64,000 nucleotides of DNA from Prochlorococcus sp. AG-409-N21 (GCA_003215415.1 QCKK01000004.1:29722-93721); one strand, 5' to 3'. Shown: positions 8,905 to 20,520, counted from the stretch's first letter. Notes: a model not told the origin generated them from the letters alone. Made by a program: numbers and translations.

Positions 8905-9720
8905 ATGCGCCCCGCAGACTTAATTGAATTTAAAAGATCAGGGAAGCTTATAACTATCCTCACAGCGTGGGACAGTCTCACTGCCTCGATAGTTCAAGCT
9001 GCAGGAGCTGATGTAGTTCTTGTTGGAGATTCCCTCGCAATGGTCGCACTTGGTTATGCAACAACCTTGCCTGCAACTCTTGAACAAATGCTTCATCACA
9101 CCAAAGCCGTAGAGAGAGGCTTCTCAGGTCCAAGTAAAGAGCATCCTCTTTTGATAACTGACTTGCCTTTCCTTAGTTATCAATGTGGAGAAGATAAAGC
9201 AGTTGAAGCTGCTGGAACTCTTATCAAAAACACTTGCGCAAAAGCAGTAAAACTTGAAGGAGCAGAGCCTGAAGTAATTGGAGTGATCAAACGTTTAATA
9301 CGAATGGGAATACCTGTAATGGGGCATCTTGGGTTAACCCCTCAATCAGTCCATAAAACAGGATATTCAAGGCAAGCTGAAGACCCTATCAGCCAAGAAA
9401 AATTAAGAGTCCAAGCAATTGAGTTAGAAGAAGCTGGTTGCTTCGCAATTGTTTTAGAACATATTCCTTCTTCTCTTGCAAAAGATCTCAGATCAAAACT
9501 CTCAATTCCAATAATCGGTATTGGTGCTGGGAATAATTGCGATGGGCAAATAAGAGTAACTGCTGATTTATTAGGTTTAACTCAAAAACAACCTCCCTTT
9601 AGCCCTGCTTTGATTTCTGGCCATCAACTTTGCGTCGAAGCTCTAGAGACTTGGGTAAAGAAACAACGGCATCAGGCAAAGAATCCCACCAAAGAAGTAA
9701 CTCAACCAGAATCTGATTAG
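8905..9720 (+). CDS. panB: 3-methyl-2-oxobutanoate hydroxymethyltransferase
   Basis: PanB transfers a hydroxymethyl group from methylene-tetrahydrofolate to 2-oxoisovalerate in pantothenate and CoA synthesis. The 271 residues show the TIM-barrel signatures [26 protein letters not shown] (split here across the first 50 residues), [19 protein letters not shown] and [14 protein letters not shown]. Good SD-like ggaggc precedes the ATG. The last 41 codons overlap the hemW 3' end on the other strand; the final 20 residues lie beyond the normal PanB core. Confidence 0.95.
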   Translation: MRPADLIEFKRSGKLITILTAWDSLTASIVQAAGADVVLVGDSLAMVALGYATTLPATLEQMLHHTKAVERGFSGPSKEHPLLITDLPFLSYQCGEDKAVEAAGTLIKNTCAKAVKLEGAEPEVIGVIKRLIRMGIPVMGHLGLTPQSVHKTGYSRQAEDPISQEKLRVQAIELEEAGCFAIVLEHIPSSLAKDLRSKLSIPIIGIGAGNNCDGQIRVTADLLGLTQKQPPFSPALISGHQLCVEALETWVKKQRHQAKNPTKEVTQPESD

Positions 9721-10909
9721 TAATCAACATTCCTTCCGGATCGGTAAGAAGAACTCTTTTTCCGAGAAATTTTAGCGAGCCTTTCTCTATATACACTGAC
9801 CATCTATTTATTAAAGAAGGTAAATACTCCATGCATTGTTTTTGCTGCCAACCAAAGTTTTTAGCAACCATCTCAAGATCAACTCCTTCTCTACGTCGCA
9901 AACCAACTATCACTTGATCTTCAAAACTTAACTTCAATGAAGAGTGAACCAAAAGAGAAGCATGCAATCCTTCTAAAAGTTGATTATCAATCCAAGATTG
10001 ATAATCACTCCTAATTCTAGGTCTTGAAAATCTCTGCCCCCAAGGTGCACTAGTTGCACCTTGGCCAAACCCCCACCACCCAGACCCACTCCAATAAACC
10101 CGATTATGCCTAGAAGCATGACCCGGCAAAGCGTAATTAGATATTTCATAACGAGCAAAACCAACCGTTTGAAGAAAAGCACTTGTTTGAGAAATCATTT
10201 CTACTGCCAAGTCTTCTTTAGGGAGATGAAGTTCTCCCCTTTTTTTTCGCCAATCAAAAACAGTTCCTGGCTCAATCGAAAGCTCATAAATAGAAAGATG
10301 TGGAGCCGAACTTTCTATAGCTAAATCGAGCTGCTCCCTCCAATCTTCCAAAGACTGATTAGGCAAATTCTGAATCAAATCAAGGCTCCAACTCCTTAAT
10401 TTCCCTAATGAATAAGCCTGCCTAAGCCAACTACATGCTTCTAAAAAATCTTGACTTGTATGACTTCTACCAAGTTGCTTCAAAACCCCATCATTGAAGC
10501 TTTGTCCACCAAGGCTTATTCGATTAATGCCAACCTCGATAAAAGCATCTAATTTTTGTTGATTGATGCTACCCGGATCAATTTCTAAAGTCAGCTCAGC
10601 ACCTTGTTGCAAACCAAATTGCTTAGCTAAATGCTCTAGCAAAGAACTAATCTGATGAGGGCTTAATAATGAAGGGGTACCACCACCTATATACACCGTT
10701 GACAATGGTGGGCCTGAGAGCGACAAGGAAATCTCTCGATGCAAGAGTTTTAGATAAGCCTTAATAGATTCACTCCCAGGTCCGCTATCCCCACTAGCCT
10801 TGTCCCCAAGAGGCACTACTGCAAAATCACAGTAAAAACACCTCCTATGGCAAAAAGGAATATGAATATATGCACTTCTTGGCTGCAACCGAAATTCTTT
10901 ATGATCCAT
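9599..10909 (-). CDS. hemW: Radical SAM heme chaperone HemW
   Basis: The 436-residue protein has the radical SAM motif C20-x3-C24-x2-C27 in [14 protein letters not shown], then [11 protein letters not shown] and EIDPGSI, and the HemN_C-type C-terminal region. HemW proteins carry heme to target proteins; true coproporphyrinogen dehydrogenase HemN has an additional N-terminal segment that is absent here, so I favour HemW. Start is the ATG at 10909. The C-terminal tail after [15 protein letters not shown] runs 122 bases into panB from the opposite side and appears to be a non-conserved extension. Confidence 0.88.
   Translation of the reverse strand: MDHKEFRLQPRSAYIHIPFCHRRCFYCDFAVVPLGDKASGDSGPGSESIKAYLKLLHREISLSLSGPPLSTVYIGGGTPSLLSPHQISSLLEHLAKQFGLQQGAELTLEIDPGSINQQKLDAFIEVGINRISLGGQSFNDGVLKQLGRSHTSQDFLEACSWLRQAYSLGKLRSWSLDLIQNLPNQSLEDWREQLDLAIESSAPHLSIYELSIEPGTVFDWRKKRGELHLPKEDLAVEMISQTSAFLQTVGFARYEISNYALPGHASRHNRVYWSGSGWWGFGQGATSAPWGQRFSRPRIRSDYQSWIDNQLLEGLHASLLVHSSLKLSFEDQVIVGLRRREGVDLEMVAKNFGWQQKQCMEYLPSLINRWSVYIEKGSLKFLGKRVLLTDPEGMLITNQILVELLLWWDSLPDAVVSLPKSLELRRKVDGQKSKQG
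10040..10064 (-). repeat. 10-bp perfect inverted repeat inside hemW
   Basis: CCAAGGTGCA (10040-10049) is exactly complementary to 10055-10064 with a five-base loop. It lies within the codons for [11 protein letters not shown] of hemW. Confidence 0.85.
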
Positions 10910-11006
10910 TGGCTAGGTCATAAAGATGGATACATCTTCGGAGGTCATGGCTCTAATGAAGCTGCATGCTTGCTAAAGACAAAGCAAGGATCCAAGGTTT
11001 AATGCA

Positions 11007-12113
11007 ATGGTGGATCCCCTAATTCTAATTTTATTTGTTCTCACTGGTGCTGCCACAGCCTGGCTAGGAGCAGATCTTTTGCCAAATCAATTCCTAAAAC
11101 AAACTGACAATATCGATCAAATAAAGTTAATCCTCACGGGATTAGGAGGACTTACAGGATTACTTGCTGGATGGTCTTTTAAACAGTTAAGAGATGGGTT
11201 AACAAATAGAGTGCGGACAACGCCAACTGACTTACTGGTGAGTCGAGCTGTTGGCTTGATCCTTGGACTACTGGTAGCAAATCTTCTGCTAGCACCCATT
11301 CTTTTATTACCACTTCCTTGGGCTGTCGCATTTGTCAAACCAATTACTGCAGTAGTTAGTAATTTATTCTTTGGGGTATTAGGTTACAACCTAGCCGAAG
11401 TTCATGGAAGAACTTTACTTAGACTTTTCAATCCAAATAGCACTGAAGCTTTATTAATTGCCGAAGGAATTCTTACTCCAGCAAGTGCAAAAATCATAGA
11501 CACGAGTGTAATTATAGATGGAAGGATTCAAGGTCTGGTTGAATCTGGACTTATCGAAGGGCAAATAATTATCGCCCAAACAGTTTTAGATGAATTGCAA
11601 CAGCTTTCAGATTCTAATAACACAGAAAAAAGGGCAAAGGGAAGAAGAGGGCTGAAACTGTTAAAGAAATTAAAAGAAGATTATGGTAGAAGAATTGTTA
11701 TTAATAGTACTCGTTATGAAGGTAGTGGAACTGACGAAAGGTTATTAAAGCTCACTTCAGATACTGGTGGAACATTAATCACAACTGACTACAATTTAGC
11801 TCAAATAGCTCAGGTAAAAGAGTTAAAGGTTTTGAACCTAAGTGAATTAGTAATTGCTTTGAGGCCAGAGGTTCAACCAGGAGAAAGTCTTAGTTTGAAA
11901 ATTGTTCGTCAAGGGAAAGAAGAAAGTCAAGGGGTGGGATATTTAGATGACGGAACAATGGTTGTCATAGAAGGGGCCAGCAAGTGCCTTGGGGAGAGGA
12001 AAGAAGTCGTAATAACTGGATCCTTACAAACCCCAACGGGTCGAATGATTTTTGGTCAGCTAGACAAAAATCTGACCAGAGCTGACAAAACAGACACAAT
12101 AAATAAGCAATGA
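11007..12113 (+). CDS. PIN/TRAM-domain membrane protein (YacL-like)
   Basis: The 368-residue protein has three or four N-terminal membrane helices (residues about 3-140), then a PIN-type nuclease domain that begins with IIDTSVIIDGRIQGL (acidic active-site residues) and ends with LITTDYNLA, and a C-terminal TRAM domain near residues 285-350. It resembles Bacillus YacL. PIN domains usually cut RNA, so a membrane-tethered RNase is inferred; the target is unknown. It stands alone between divergent hemW and clpR. Confidence 0.85.
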   Translation: MVDPLILILFVLTGAATAWLGADLLPNQFLKQTDNIDQIKLILTGLGGLTGLLAGWSFKQLRDGLTNRVRTTPTDLLVSRAVGLILGLLVANLLLAPILLLPLPWAVAFVKPITAVVSNLFFGVLGYNLAEVHGRTLLRLFNPNSTEALLIAEGILTPASAKIIDTSVIIDGRIQGLVESGLIEGQIIIAQTVLDELQQLSDSNNTEKRAKGRRGLKLLKKLKEDYGRRIVINSTRYEGSGTDERLLKLTSDTGGTLITTDYNLAQIAQVKELKVLNLSELVIALRPEVQPGESLSLKIVRQGKEESQGVGYLDDGTMVVIEGASKCLGERKEVVITGSLQTPTGRMIFGQLDKNLTRADKTDTINKQ

Positions 12114-12160
12114 ACCACTAGACCTCGCTAGGCTCCAATTCAGAAAAGCTTTTTTTGCAT

Positions 12161-12835
12161 ATGACGGTGTCCGCTCCCTACTACAGCGATTCGTCAGTGA
12201 TGCGCACACCCCCTCCGGATTTGCCATCACTTTTACTTAAAGAAAGAATTGTTTACCTTGGACTTCCTTTGTTTTCAGATGATGACGCCAAAAGGCAATT
12301 AGGCATGGATGTAACTGAATTGATAATTGCTCAACTCCTTTATCTCGAATTCGACAATGCTGAAAAGCCCATTTATTTCTATATCAATTCAACTGGAACG
12401 AGTTGGTACACAGGAGATGCAATTGGATTTGAAACTGAAGCATTTGCTATATGTGACACCCTCAGTTACATAAAACCGCCAGTTCATACCATTTGCATTG
12501 GTCAAGCAATGGGCACGGCAGCAGTAATACTCTCTGCAGGTACAAAGGGCCATCGTGCTGCACTCCCGCATGCATCAATTGTTCTTCATCAACCAAGAAG
12601 TGGTGCGAGTGGTCAAGCGACTGATATACAAATCAGAGCAAAGGAAGTGATACACAATAAGCAAGCGATGCTCGAAATTCTTTCCAAGAACACAGGTCGC
12701 ACTATCCAACAACTAACAAAAGATTCAGATCGAATGAGCTACCTGAATCCTCAACAAGCTGTTGAATATGGAATTATTGACAGAGTTCTTAGCAGTCGCA
12801 AAGATCACTCCAACAATTCTCGCTTGAATCAATGA
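12161..12835 (+). CDS. clpR: ClpR, catalytically inactive ClpP-like subunit
   Basis: This 224-residue paralogue of ClpP lacks two members of the catalytic triad. Aligned with the adjacent ClpP, the nucleophile Ser is Gly118 (in CIGQAMGTAAV) and the Asp is Met192, while His143 in LHQP is kept. It also carries a short insertion after YINST. In cyanobacteria ClpR joins ClpP3 in a mixed protease core partnered by ClpC. I chose the ATG at 12161 over the upstream in-frame TTG. The clpP gene follows 86 bases later, the known clpR-clpP3 arrangement. Confidence 0.93.
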   Translation: MTVSAPYYSDSSVMRTPPPDLPSLLLKERIVYLGLPLFSDDDAKRQLGMDVTELIIAQLLYLEFDNAEKPIYFYINSTGTSWYTGDAIGFETEAFAICDTLSYIKPPVHTICIGQAMGTAAVILSAGTKGHRAALPHASIVLHQPRSGASGQATDIQIRAKEVIHNKQAMLEILSKNTGRTIQQLTKDSDRMSYLNPQQAVEYGIIDRVLSSRKDHSNNSRLNQ

Positions 12836-12921
12836 GAAATAATCCAAACAAATAAAAGGTCTCTGACTCTTTTATTAATCAAATCAATTAATTACTCAAA
12901 TCTTTTCTCCAAATTCTCCAA

Positions 12922-13524
12922 ATGCCAATCGGTACTCCCAGTGTCCCCTATCGCCTTCCAGGAAGCCAATTGGAAAGATGGGTGGACATTTATACCAGAC
13001 TAGGTGCTGAAAGAATCTTGTTTTTAGGGCAAGAGGTCAACGACGGAGTTGCAAACAATCTTGTCGCACAAATGCTTTATCTAGATTCTGAAGACAGTAC
13101 AAAACCTATTTATTTGTACATCAATTCTCCTGGTGGTTCAGTTACAGCAGGTCTGGCAATATTCGACACCATGAAATATGTCAAAAGTGATGTCATAACA
13201 ATTTGCGTAGGTCTTGCGGCATCAATGGGTGCATTTCTCTTGGGGGCGGGCACCACAGGTAAAAGACTTGCTCTACCCCATAGCAGAATCATGATCCACC
13301 AACCTCTTGGAGGAACTGCCCAAAGACAAGCCAGCGATATCGAAATAGAAGCCAGAGAAATCTTGCGAATAAAAAAAATGCTCAATGAATCAATGGCAGA
13401 CATGACTGGCCAAACATTTGAAAAAATCGAAAAAGATACTGATCGGGACTACTTTCTTAGTGCTGAAGAAGCAAAGGATTATGGATTAATCGACAGAGTC
13501 ATTGCTCATCCAAGTGAGGCCTAA
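12922..13524 (+). CDS. clpP3: ATP-dependent Clp protease proteolytic subunit (ClpP3-type)
   Basis: A complete serine protease subunit of 200 residues with the triad S101 (GLAASMGAF), H126 (MIHQPLGG) and D176 ([11 protein letters not shown]), and the helix contact [12 protein letters not shown]. It forms barrel-shaped protease rings fed by Clp ATPases. Placement directly after clpR identifies it as the ClpP3 partner; the P3 number is inferred from synteny. It is probably co-transcribed with clpR. Confidence 0.93.
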   Translation: MPIGTPSVPYRLPGSQLERWVDIYTRLGAERILFLGQEVNDGVANNLVAQMLYLDSEDSTKPIYLYINSPGGSVTAGLAIFDTMKYVKSDVITICVGLAASMGAFLLGAGTTGKRLALPHSRIMIHQPLGGTAQRQASDIEIEAREILRIKKMLNESMADMTGQTFEKIEKDTDRDYFLSAEEAKDYGLIDRVIAHPSEA

Positions 13525-13697
13525 GCTCAAATCAAAATTCGAAACCAGATGCCATTCCCAAATTCGTAGGGCAATGGCAATGAGAAATGTGTGATTAATA
13601 AAAAAATTAAAATTATTTTCTCTTTAAATTTTCAAATCACCTTCTTTCGCTAATTAAGCTCAATTAGCTAGATGTCCTTGTTTAAGATCAGTCCTAG

Positions 13698-15718
<2,021 letters not shown>

Positions 15719-15729
15719 TAGTAATCTTC

Positions 15730-16368
15730 TTAATAGGCTCCTCGGTCCATTGGCAATAATAAAACTCCAAAAGTTCGCAAAATTATTGCAAAATCAAGGA
15801 TAAATGATCTCTGTCTAGCATAAGTTAAGTCGAGTCTAATTCGTTTATCGTAGCTAAGATTATTCCTACCACTTACCTGCCATAACCCTGTCAAACCAGG
15901 GCGTACTGAGATAACTTCATCCATAAACTTGCCATACCGGTCAACTTCTTTCTCCACTATTGGCCGAGGACCAACAACGCTCATTTCACCTATTAAAACA
16001 TTGAAAAACTGAGGCAACTCATCAAGGCTTGATCGTCTTAGAAAACGGCCAATTGGCGTAATTCTAGGATCTTGTTTTAATTTAAAATCTCGCTCAAATT
16101 CTTTTCTCATTGAAGGTGAATTTGCCAGCACATTAGATAGCATTTGATCAGCATCTTCCCTCATGGTGCGAAACTTGATACATCCAAACCTTTTATAATT
16201 ACGTCCTACACGTCTTTGTATGTAAAAAACTGGTCCACGTGAGCTAAGCCTGACTAAAACCGCAATCAAAATGAACAAAGGAGATCCCACAAAAAGCACC
16301 AAGGAGGAAAAGCAAACATCTCCCAGCCTCTTTAAAGATCTGCCGAAACGGCTCTGCCGAAGAATCAA
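15730..16368 (-). CDS. Undecaprenyl-phosphate sugar phosphotransferase (WcaJ/ExoY type)
   Basis: The 212 residues are the catalytic core of the bacterial sugar transferase family, which loads the first sugar-phosphate onto the lipid carrier for surface polysaccharide. Visible motifs are one N-terminal membrane helix, KFRTMREDAD, PRITPIGRFLRRSSLDELPQ (20 residues), EMSVVGPRP and RPGLTGLWQVSGRN. The large N-terminal multi-helix domain of WcaJ is absent, as in ExoY. No other glycosyltransferases flank it, so it may start a glycan whose other enzymes are encoded elsewhere. Confidence 0.9.
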   Translation of the reverse strand: MILRQSRFGRSLKRLGDVCFSSLVLFVGSPLFILIAVLVRLSSRGPVFYIQRRVGRNYKRFGCIKFRTMREDADQMLSNVLANSPSMRKEFERDFKLKQDPRITPIGRFLRRSSLDELPQFFNVLIGEMSVVGPRPIVEKEVDRYGKFMDEVISVRPGLTGLWQVSGRNNLSYDKRIRLDLTYARQRSFILDFAIILRTFGVLLLPMDRGAY

Positions 16369-16429
16369 TGTATTACCCGTAAAAGTGAATAAGAAAAAGC
16401 CAGTCCATCAAAATCAAGCCATAATAGGC

Positions 16430-16585
16430 TTAGCCAACTAGACTTATCGAGAATAGACGTGAGCTAAATACTGATATCAATTTATCTCCATAAGTATAAA
16501 ATATCTGAGTCAAATCATCAAATAGGCTTATATTGTCAATCTCATTTACAAATTCTGTTTGAAATGATTTTCCAGATCTACTCAT
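16430..16585 (-). CDS. Possible 51-residue protein
   Basis: An ATG frame of 51 codons sits in the otherwise empty gap upstream of the sugar transferase. Its product begins MSRSGKSFQTEFVNEID and contains SLFDDLTQIFYTYGDK. The frame stays open 13 codons further upstream (IIFIEGYIYKVQA) but without an ATG, GTG or TTG. Composition looks protein-like, with mixed charge and few rare residues. I do not recognise it; it may be a small gene or the decayed remnant of a longer one. No convincing ribosome binding site is seen. Confidence 0.35.
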   Translation of the reverse strand: MSRSGKSFQTEFVNEIDNISLFDDLTQIFYTYGDKLISVFSSRLFSISLVG

Positions 16586-16660
16586 TGCCTGTACTTTGTA
16601 GATGTAACCTTCAATAAATATAATTTAAACTTTAACCAATAGTATGGAAAAACTCAGAAG

Positions 16661-17179
16661 TTAATCAAAGAACAAAATGGTAACAACCTTGCCCATATCC
16701 TCTGCAATCCTACAACTAGAAAGCAAAGTCTCACTGTCATGAAATGCTAAGCAAATTAATTGATCACAGCGACTGATTATTTCTTGATTGCAAAGACTGC
16801 TAGCCATGGGTAGAGGCAAGTCATCATTGTCTGCTTTCTCAACTAAATGCAAAACACTCTCCAATTGATCTCGAATTTCCGGCAACTGTCTGTCCAGGCT
16901 TTGAGGCAACAAAACCGTTAATAGAGAAGGATCCACATCAAGAACTCCTCGGATGACAGCAGCATTTACTCCTTGAGAACCTGAAGTAATTATTGAATGT
17001 CCCTCCTGAGCCAAGGAACGAGCCATCAATTCAACTAGATGAATAGTGACAGCAGGAACATGTCTACTCCCAAGGAAAGCAATTCTCCTCTTGCCCTGAT
17101 CCTGCAACAGAGCAAGCTCTTTAGCCAAGGTGTCAACACTATCCAATGAAGGAAGGTCCAGGGAGCGACTCAAGGTCAT
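16661..17179 (-). CDS. SLOG/DprA-like Rossmann-fold protein
   Basis: The 172 residues look like a single Rossmann-type SLOG domain: RRIAFLGSRHVPAVTIHLVELMA, then GHSIITSGSQGVNAAVIRGVLD and a C-terminal EIISRCDQLICLAF. This resembles the nucleotide-binding half of DprA and LOG proteins, but it is shorter than DprA and lacks a clear DNA-binding extension. The function is unknown; nucleotide or ligand sensing is an inference. It lies 41 bases downstream of the BioD/DRTGG gene on the same strand, so the two are probably one operon. Confidence 0.7.
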   Translation of the reverse strand: MTLSRSLDLPSLDSVDTLAKELALLQDQGKRRIAFLGSRHVPAVTIHLVELMARSLAQEGHSIITSGSQGVNAAVIRGVLDVDPSLLTVLLPQSLDRQLPEIRDQLESVLHLVEKADNDDLPLPMASSLCNQEIISRCDQLICLAFHDSETLLSSCRIAEDMGKVVTILFFD

Positions 17180-17220
17180 CCCAATAAAGTTATTTAGAAA
17201 TTAGCAGCATTCAGCTCCAC

Positions 17221-18309
17221 TTAAAGCAATTTGAGAGTCTTGAACAAACGCTCAAGATCACAGTGCTCTTCAACCAAGCGAAATGCATAGGTCGCCTTAA
17301 CAGTTTCATGCACTCGAACATGGCCAAATGCCTGCTCGATGACTTCTACAGTCGAAAGGGTATCTCTCTCAACTTTCAAGATGGGAACTTCTAGTTCCTC
17401 TGCTCGATTTATTAGCTGAGGCAAAGGTACACCTGCGCCTGAAAGAATTAGACACTGCGTTGAAGCTTCTAATGAGGCCAGTTGAATGTCAGTTCTATCG
17501 GCTCCTGTCACTACAGCCATATTCCTGCGCCTTCTAAAAAATTCCATTGCTGAATTCACATTCATTGCCCCAATACATAAGGTCTCAACCATTAACTCAA
17601 GCCGATCTGAACAACAAATCACCTGCGCCTCCAATCTTCTTACCAGCTCTCCAACAGAAACACTGCGAAGGAGTGGAGATCTTGGCATCACCCCAAAAAC
17701 CTCCATCCCTAAGGACTTCAAGGAAGGGACAACAACTTTTTTTAATTCATGCACATCATCAGGCGTGACTGCATTCAAGACAATTCCAACCAGCCGATCA
17801 CCTAACTGTTGTTTAGCCGCCAACAACGCATCAACACTCCTGCTGTCCTGCCAAAGATGTACGAGCAAAACTTTTGCTTCAAATCCAGCAGACATTTGCC
17901 CAAGGCTCAATCCATAAAGAATTCCTTCATGCAAACTTCCTGCCGCTTCTAAAAGGGTGACTCCTTCAAATGGAAGCTTTAATTCGTTTTTTAGAGCATG
18001 AAAGCCTGGACCTGCGTCTAATACCGAATGAAAAAGCCTCTCATCAGCTGATTGTTGAGCCAAAAAGTGAAGCGAAGGAATTAAATTTTCTTCCGTTAAT
18101 CCAAGTGTCTTGCCAACAAAACGAACGTCATCATCGATAAGAGGATCTGGCAGTGAAGTCGAGCCAGGCTTTGATTCCAAACTAGTTGCAAGAGGCTTGC
18201 CAAACCGAATTTTCTTTTTAGCGGCAAGTAGCTGGCTAGCTATTCCAAGTACTAATGCCGATTTCCCACTAAAAGGTTCACAGGATCCGATCATTAAGGT
18301 GGTACCCAC
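17221..18309 (-). CDS. P-loop (BioD-like) and DRTGG-domain protein
   Basis: The 362-residue protein combines an N-terminal AAA_26/BioD-like P-loop domain (IGSCEPFSGKSALVLGIA, residues about 7-24) and a C-terminal DRTGG domain (NMAVVTGADRTDIQLAS, residues about 267-285). The same domain pair forms the N-terminal part of some phosphotransacetylases, but the PTA catalytic domain is missing here, so that activity should not be assumed. Start is a GTG at 18309. It is followed by the SLOG-like gene. Substrate and role are unknown. Confidence 0.8.
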   Translation of the reverse strand: MGTTLMIGSCEPFSGKSALVLGIASQLLAAKKKIRFGKPLATSLESKPGSTSLPDPLIDDDVRFVGKTLGLTEENLIPSLHFLAQQSADERLFHSVLDAGPGFHALKNELKLPFEGVTLLEAAGSLHEGILYGLSLGQMSAGFEAKVLLVHLWQDSRSVDALLAAKQQLGDRLVGIVLNAVTPDDVHELKKVVVPSLKSLGMEVFGVMPRSPLLRSVSVGELVRRLEAQVICCSDRLELMVETLCIGAMNVNSAMEFFRRRRNMAVVTGADRTDIQLASLEASTQCLILSGAGVPLPQLINRAEELEVPILKVERDTLSTVEVIEQAFGHVRVHETVKATYAFRLVEEHCDLERLFKTLKLL

Positions 18310-18441
18310 GATCAGACTCCTTATTCTTTGAATTGACCAATTTTAAGCTTCCATGATTAACCCAAAAGATTTGACAAGACCAAATCCAAAATCAAATGAT
18401 TAATAGGGTTAGAACTCTTCTAAAAAACAATTGAATAAAGA

Positions 18442-19191
18442 ATGACTTCTATCAAGCCTGAAAAAAATGCTTGGGCTTCCTGCCGAATTGGCATTACTGG
18501 AGCTACAGGCACACTTGGCAGGTCACTAACCAAAAAGCTGCGTGCAAGAGGGGCTGAAGTTATTGGCCTTACTCATGGGAAAATCCCAACAAAAAAAGAG
18601 TCTTCCGAAGAGCCGCAAAAATGGATTCAGTGGTCTTGTGGAAGAGAAACTGATTTAAACAGAGTTTTTATTAATTTAGACATATTAATAATAAATCATG
18701 GGATAAACCCTCAAGGTTCTCAAAGCAATCTTGATATAAACAAAGCTCTTGAAATTAATTCTCTAAGTAGTTGGAAGCTAATGCAAGCTTTTGAATCTAT
18801 TTCTTTAAATTCAACTTCAACTAAGTCGAAAGAAATCTGGATAAATACTTCTGAAGCAGAGATTCAACCTGCATTAAGTCCAGCCTACGAAATTAGCAAA
18901 CGTTTGTTAGGTCATCTGGTAAGTATTCGCTGGAACAACCAAAATAGCTTAGAAAGAAAAAAATTAAGAATCAGGAAACTTGTCCTAGGACCTTTCAGAT
19001 CAAAACTAAATCCAATTGGCTTGTTGTCTTCAGATATAGTTGCCGAGCAAATAATTAAGCAAGCAGAAATAGGGCTAAACCTAATAATAGTAACGCCTAA
19101 CCCTTTAACATATTTAATAATGCCATTAACAGAAGTAGTAAGAATGATATATTCAAAGATGATGAAATTTATGAATAAGAATGAAGGTTAA
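18442..19191 (+). CDS. Short-chain dehydrogenase/reductase
   Basis: The 249 residues contain the SDR cofactor motif GITGATGTLGRSL (about 16-28), LIINHGINPQG in place of the usual NNAG segment, a catalytic Ser in WINTSEAE, and the YEISK Tyr-x3-Lys pair. It therefore should be an NAD(P)-dependent oxidoreductase. It resembles the C-terminal half of cyanobacterial proteins that fuse a sterol desaturase to an SDR, but no desaturase domain is attached here. The substrate is unknown. The C-terminus is basic and hydrophobic and may touch the membrane. Confidence 0.82.
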   Translation: MTSIKPEKNAWASCRIGITGATGTLGRSLTKKLRARGAEVIGLTHGKIPTKKESSEEPQKWIQWSCGRETDLNRVFINLDILIINHGINPQGSQSNLDINKALEINSLSSWKLMQAFESISLNSTSTKSKEIWINTSEAEIQPALSPAYEISKRLLGHLVSIRWNNQNSLERKKLRIRKLVLGPFRSKLNPIGLLSSDIVAEQIIKQAEIGLNLIIVTPNPLTYLIMPLTEVVRMIYSKMMKFMNKNEG

Positions 19192-19217
19192 CAACGGGAT
19201 GATTATCACTTAAAAAA

Positions 19218-20057
19218 TCAATCACTTCTATCGGTAAGTATTTCGCACCCATTTTTTGTAACTAATATAGTATGTTCCCACTGCGCAGATAAGCTTCCGT
19301 CTTGAGTCACCACAGTCCATCCATCACGTAAAGTTCTGCACTCCTTTTTGCCAGCATTAAGAATTGGTTCTATCGCCAATGTCATACCTTCTCTCAAAGT
19401 GACATTAGGCAAGTCTTTAGTACGAAAATTAAATACAGATGGTTCTTCATGAAGATTACGACCTACTCCATGTCCTGTGTAATCCTCAACAACACTAAAT
19501 CCATTGGACTTAACATGATCTTCTATGGCTCCAGCAATATCTAAAAGAGTATTTTTTGGTTTAACTTGAGAAAGACCTGCCATTAAGGCTTCTTGAGCAA
19601 CATTAGATAATTTTTGTGCAGTCTCAGATACATCTCCAATGCATATTGTGATGCAACTATCTCCGTGATAGCCCTCAAAATAAGCTCCAGTATCAACCTT
19701 TAATAAATCCCCATTTCTAATTATTTGATTGGAGCGAGGGATCCCATGTACAACCTCATTATTAATACTTGCACAAATACTTGCGGGGAATCCGTGATAA
19801 CCCTTGAAACTTGGCACTGCTCCCATTTCCCGAATTCTATTCTCAGCAAAAGCATCTAGATCAGTAGTAGACATTCCTGGTTTTGCAAGCAAATTAATCT
19901 CGCGTAAAACAGTCGCGACTATGTTGCTTGCCTTTCGCATTATTTCCACTTCTCTGGCCGACTTAATTTCAATACCTCTTCTTTGTTGAATCCTTGGCCC
20001 AATTGAATTTGCTTGCTCAGCAATGCTGGCAGAAAGCAAGTCAGAAAAAAGTTTCAT
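19218..20057 (-). CDS. map: Methionine aminopeptidase type I
   Basis: Map removes the initiator Met from new proteins. The 279 residues show the pita-bread fold signatures [36 protein letters not shown] (metal-binding Asp pair), [17 protein letters not shown] (metal His) and LAIEPILN (Glu) and [17 protein letters not shown] (last Glu). An N-terminal tail of about 25 residues precedes the core. It converges on the SDR gene with 26 bases between stops. Confidence 0.96.
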   Translation of the reverse strand: MKLFSDLLSASIAEQANSIGPRIQQRRGIEIKSAREVEIMRKASNIVATVLREINLLAKPGMSTTDLDAFAENRIREMGAVPSFKGYHGFPASICASINNEVVHGIPRSNQIIRNGDLLKVDTGAYFEGYHGDSCITICIGDVSETAQKLSNVAQEALMAGLSQVKPKNTLLDIAGAIEDHVKSNGFSVVEDYTGHGVGRNLHEEPSVFNFRTKDLPNVTLREGMTLAIEPILNAGKKECRTLRDGWTVVTQDGSLSAQWEHTILVTKNGCEILTDRSD

Positions 20058-20520
20058 AATTACCTAATTAAGCAGGATTGAATAAATAATGCATAAAAAC
20101 TATTTCGAGTAGTGCGTGAATCGTTCCCATCTTCACGCTATCAATATTTCAAAAGTCGGCAGGATCAATGAAATCTCATAAGCAAGTCCGCTAGCTTCAT
20201 ACATGGCTTGTTCCATAGTTGCTATTTCTGCTGATAGTAACTGCAGCACTAGTCTTTAGCTGGCGCCTAAAAAGAGACTAGAGTGAGTTTTCAAAAGATC
20301 AAGTTCATTTGTCAACGCTATTCATGAAGGCGAATGGCTTGGTTCAAAAACAGAATATTTTTTAGTTTTGCTCAATGCAATTGGACTTTCTTTTGATTCT
20401 AATTAGCAAGTCCCAGCCTGATTCTTCAAAAACTTTTTCCAAGAAGAGCAACCTCAAAAAGCGATAAAATTGATTAACGAGCAGTTACAATAGTTTTTTG
20501 GTGTAGTGACTGGAGCAGGG
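20058..20520. other. 463-base gap between map and rplS
   Basis: No recognisable gene lies here. It contains a 7-bp hairpin (GCGTGAA 20114-20120 with 20132-20138), a bulged hairpin (20249-20281), and short frames: a TTG frame 20219-20281 whose 20 residues read as a membrane helix ending WRLKRD, and a 27-residue minus-strand frame. The sequence tacaat near 20485 is a possible -10 box for rplS. Confidence 0.5.
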
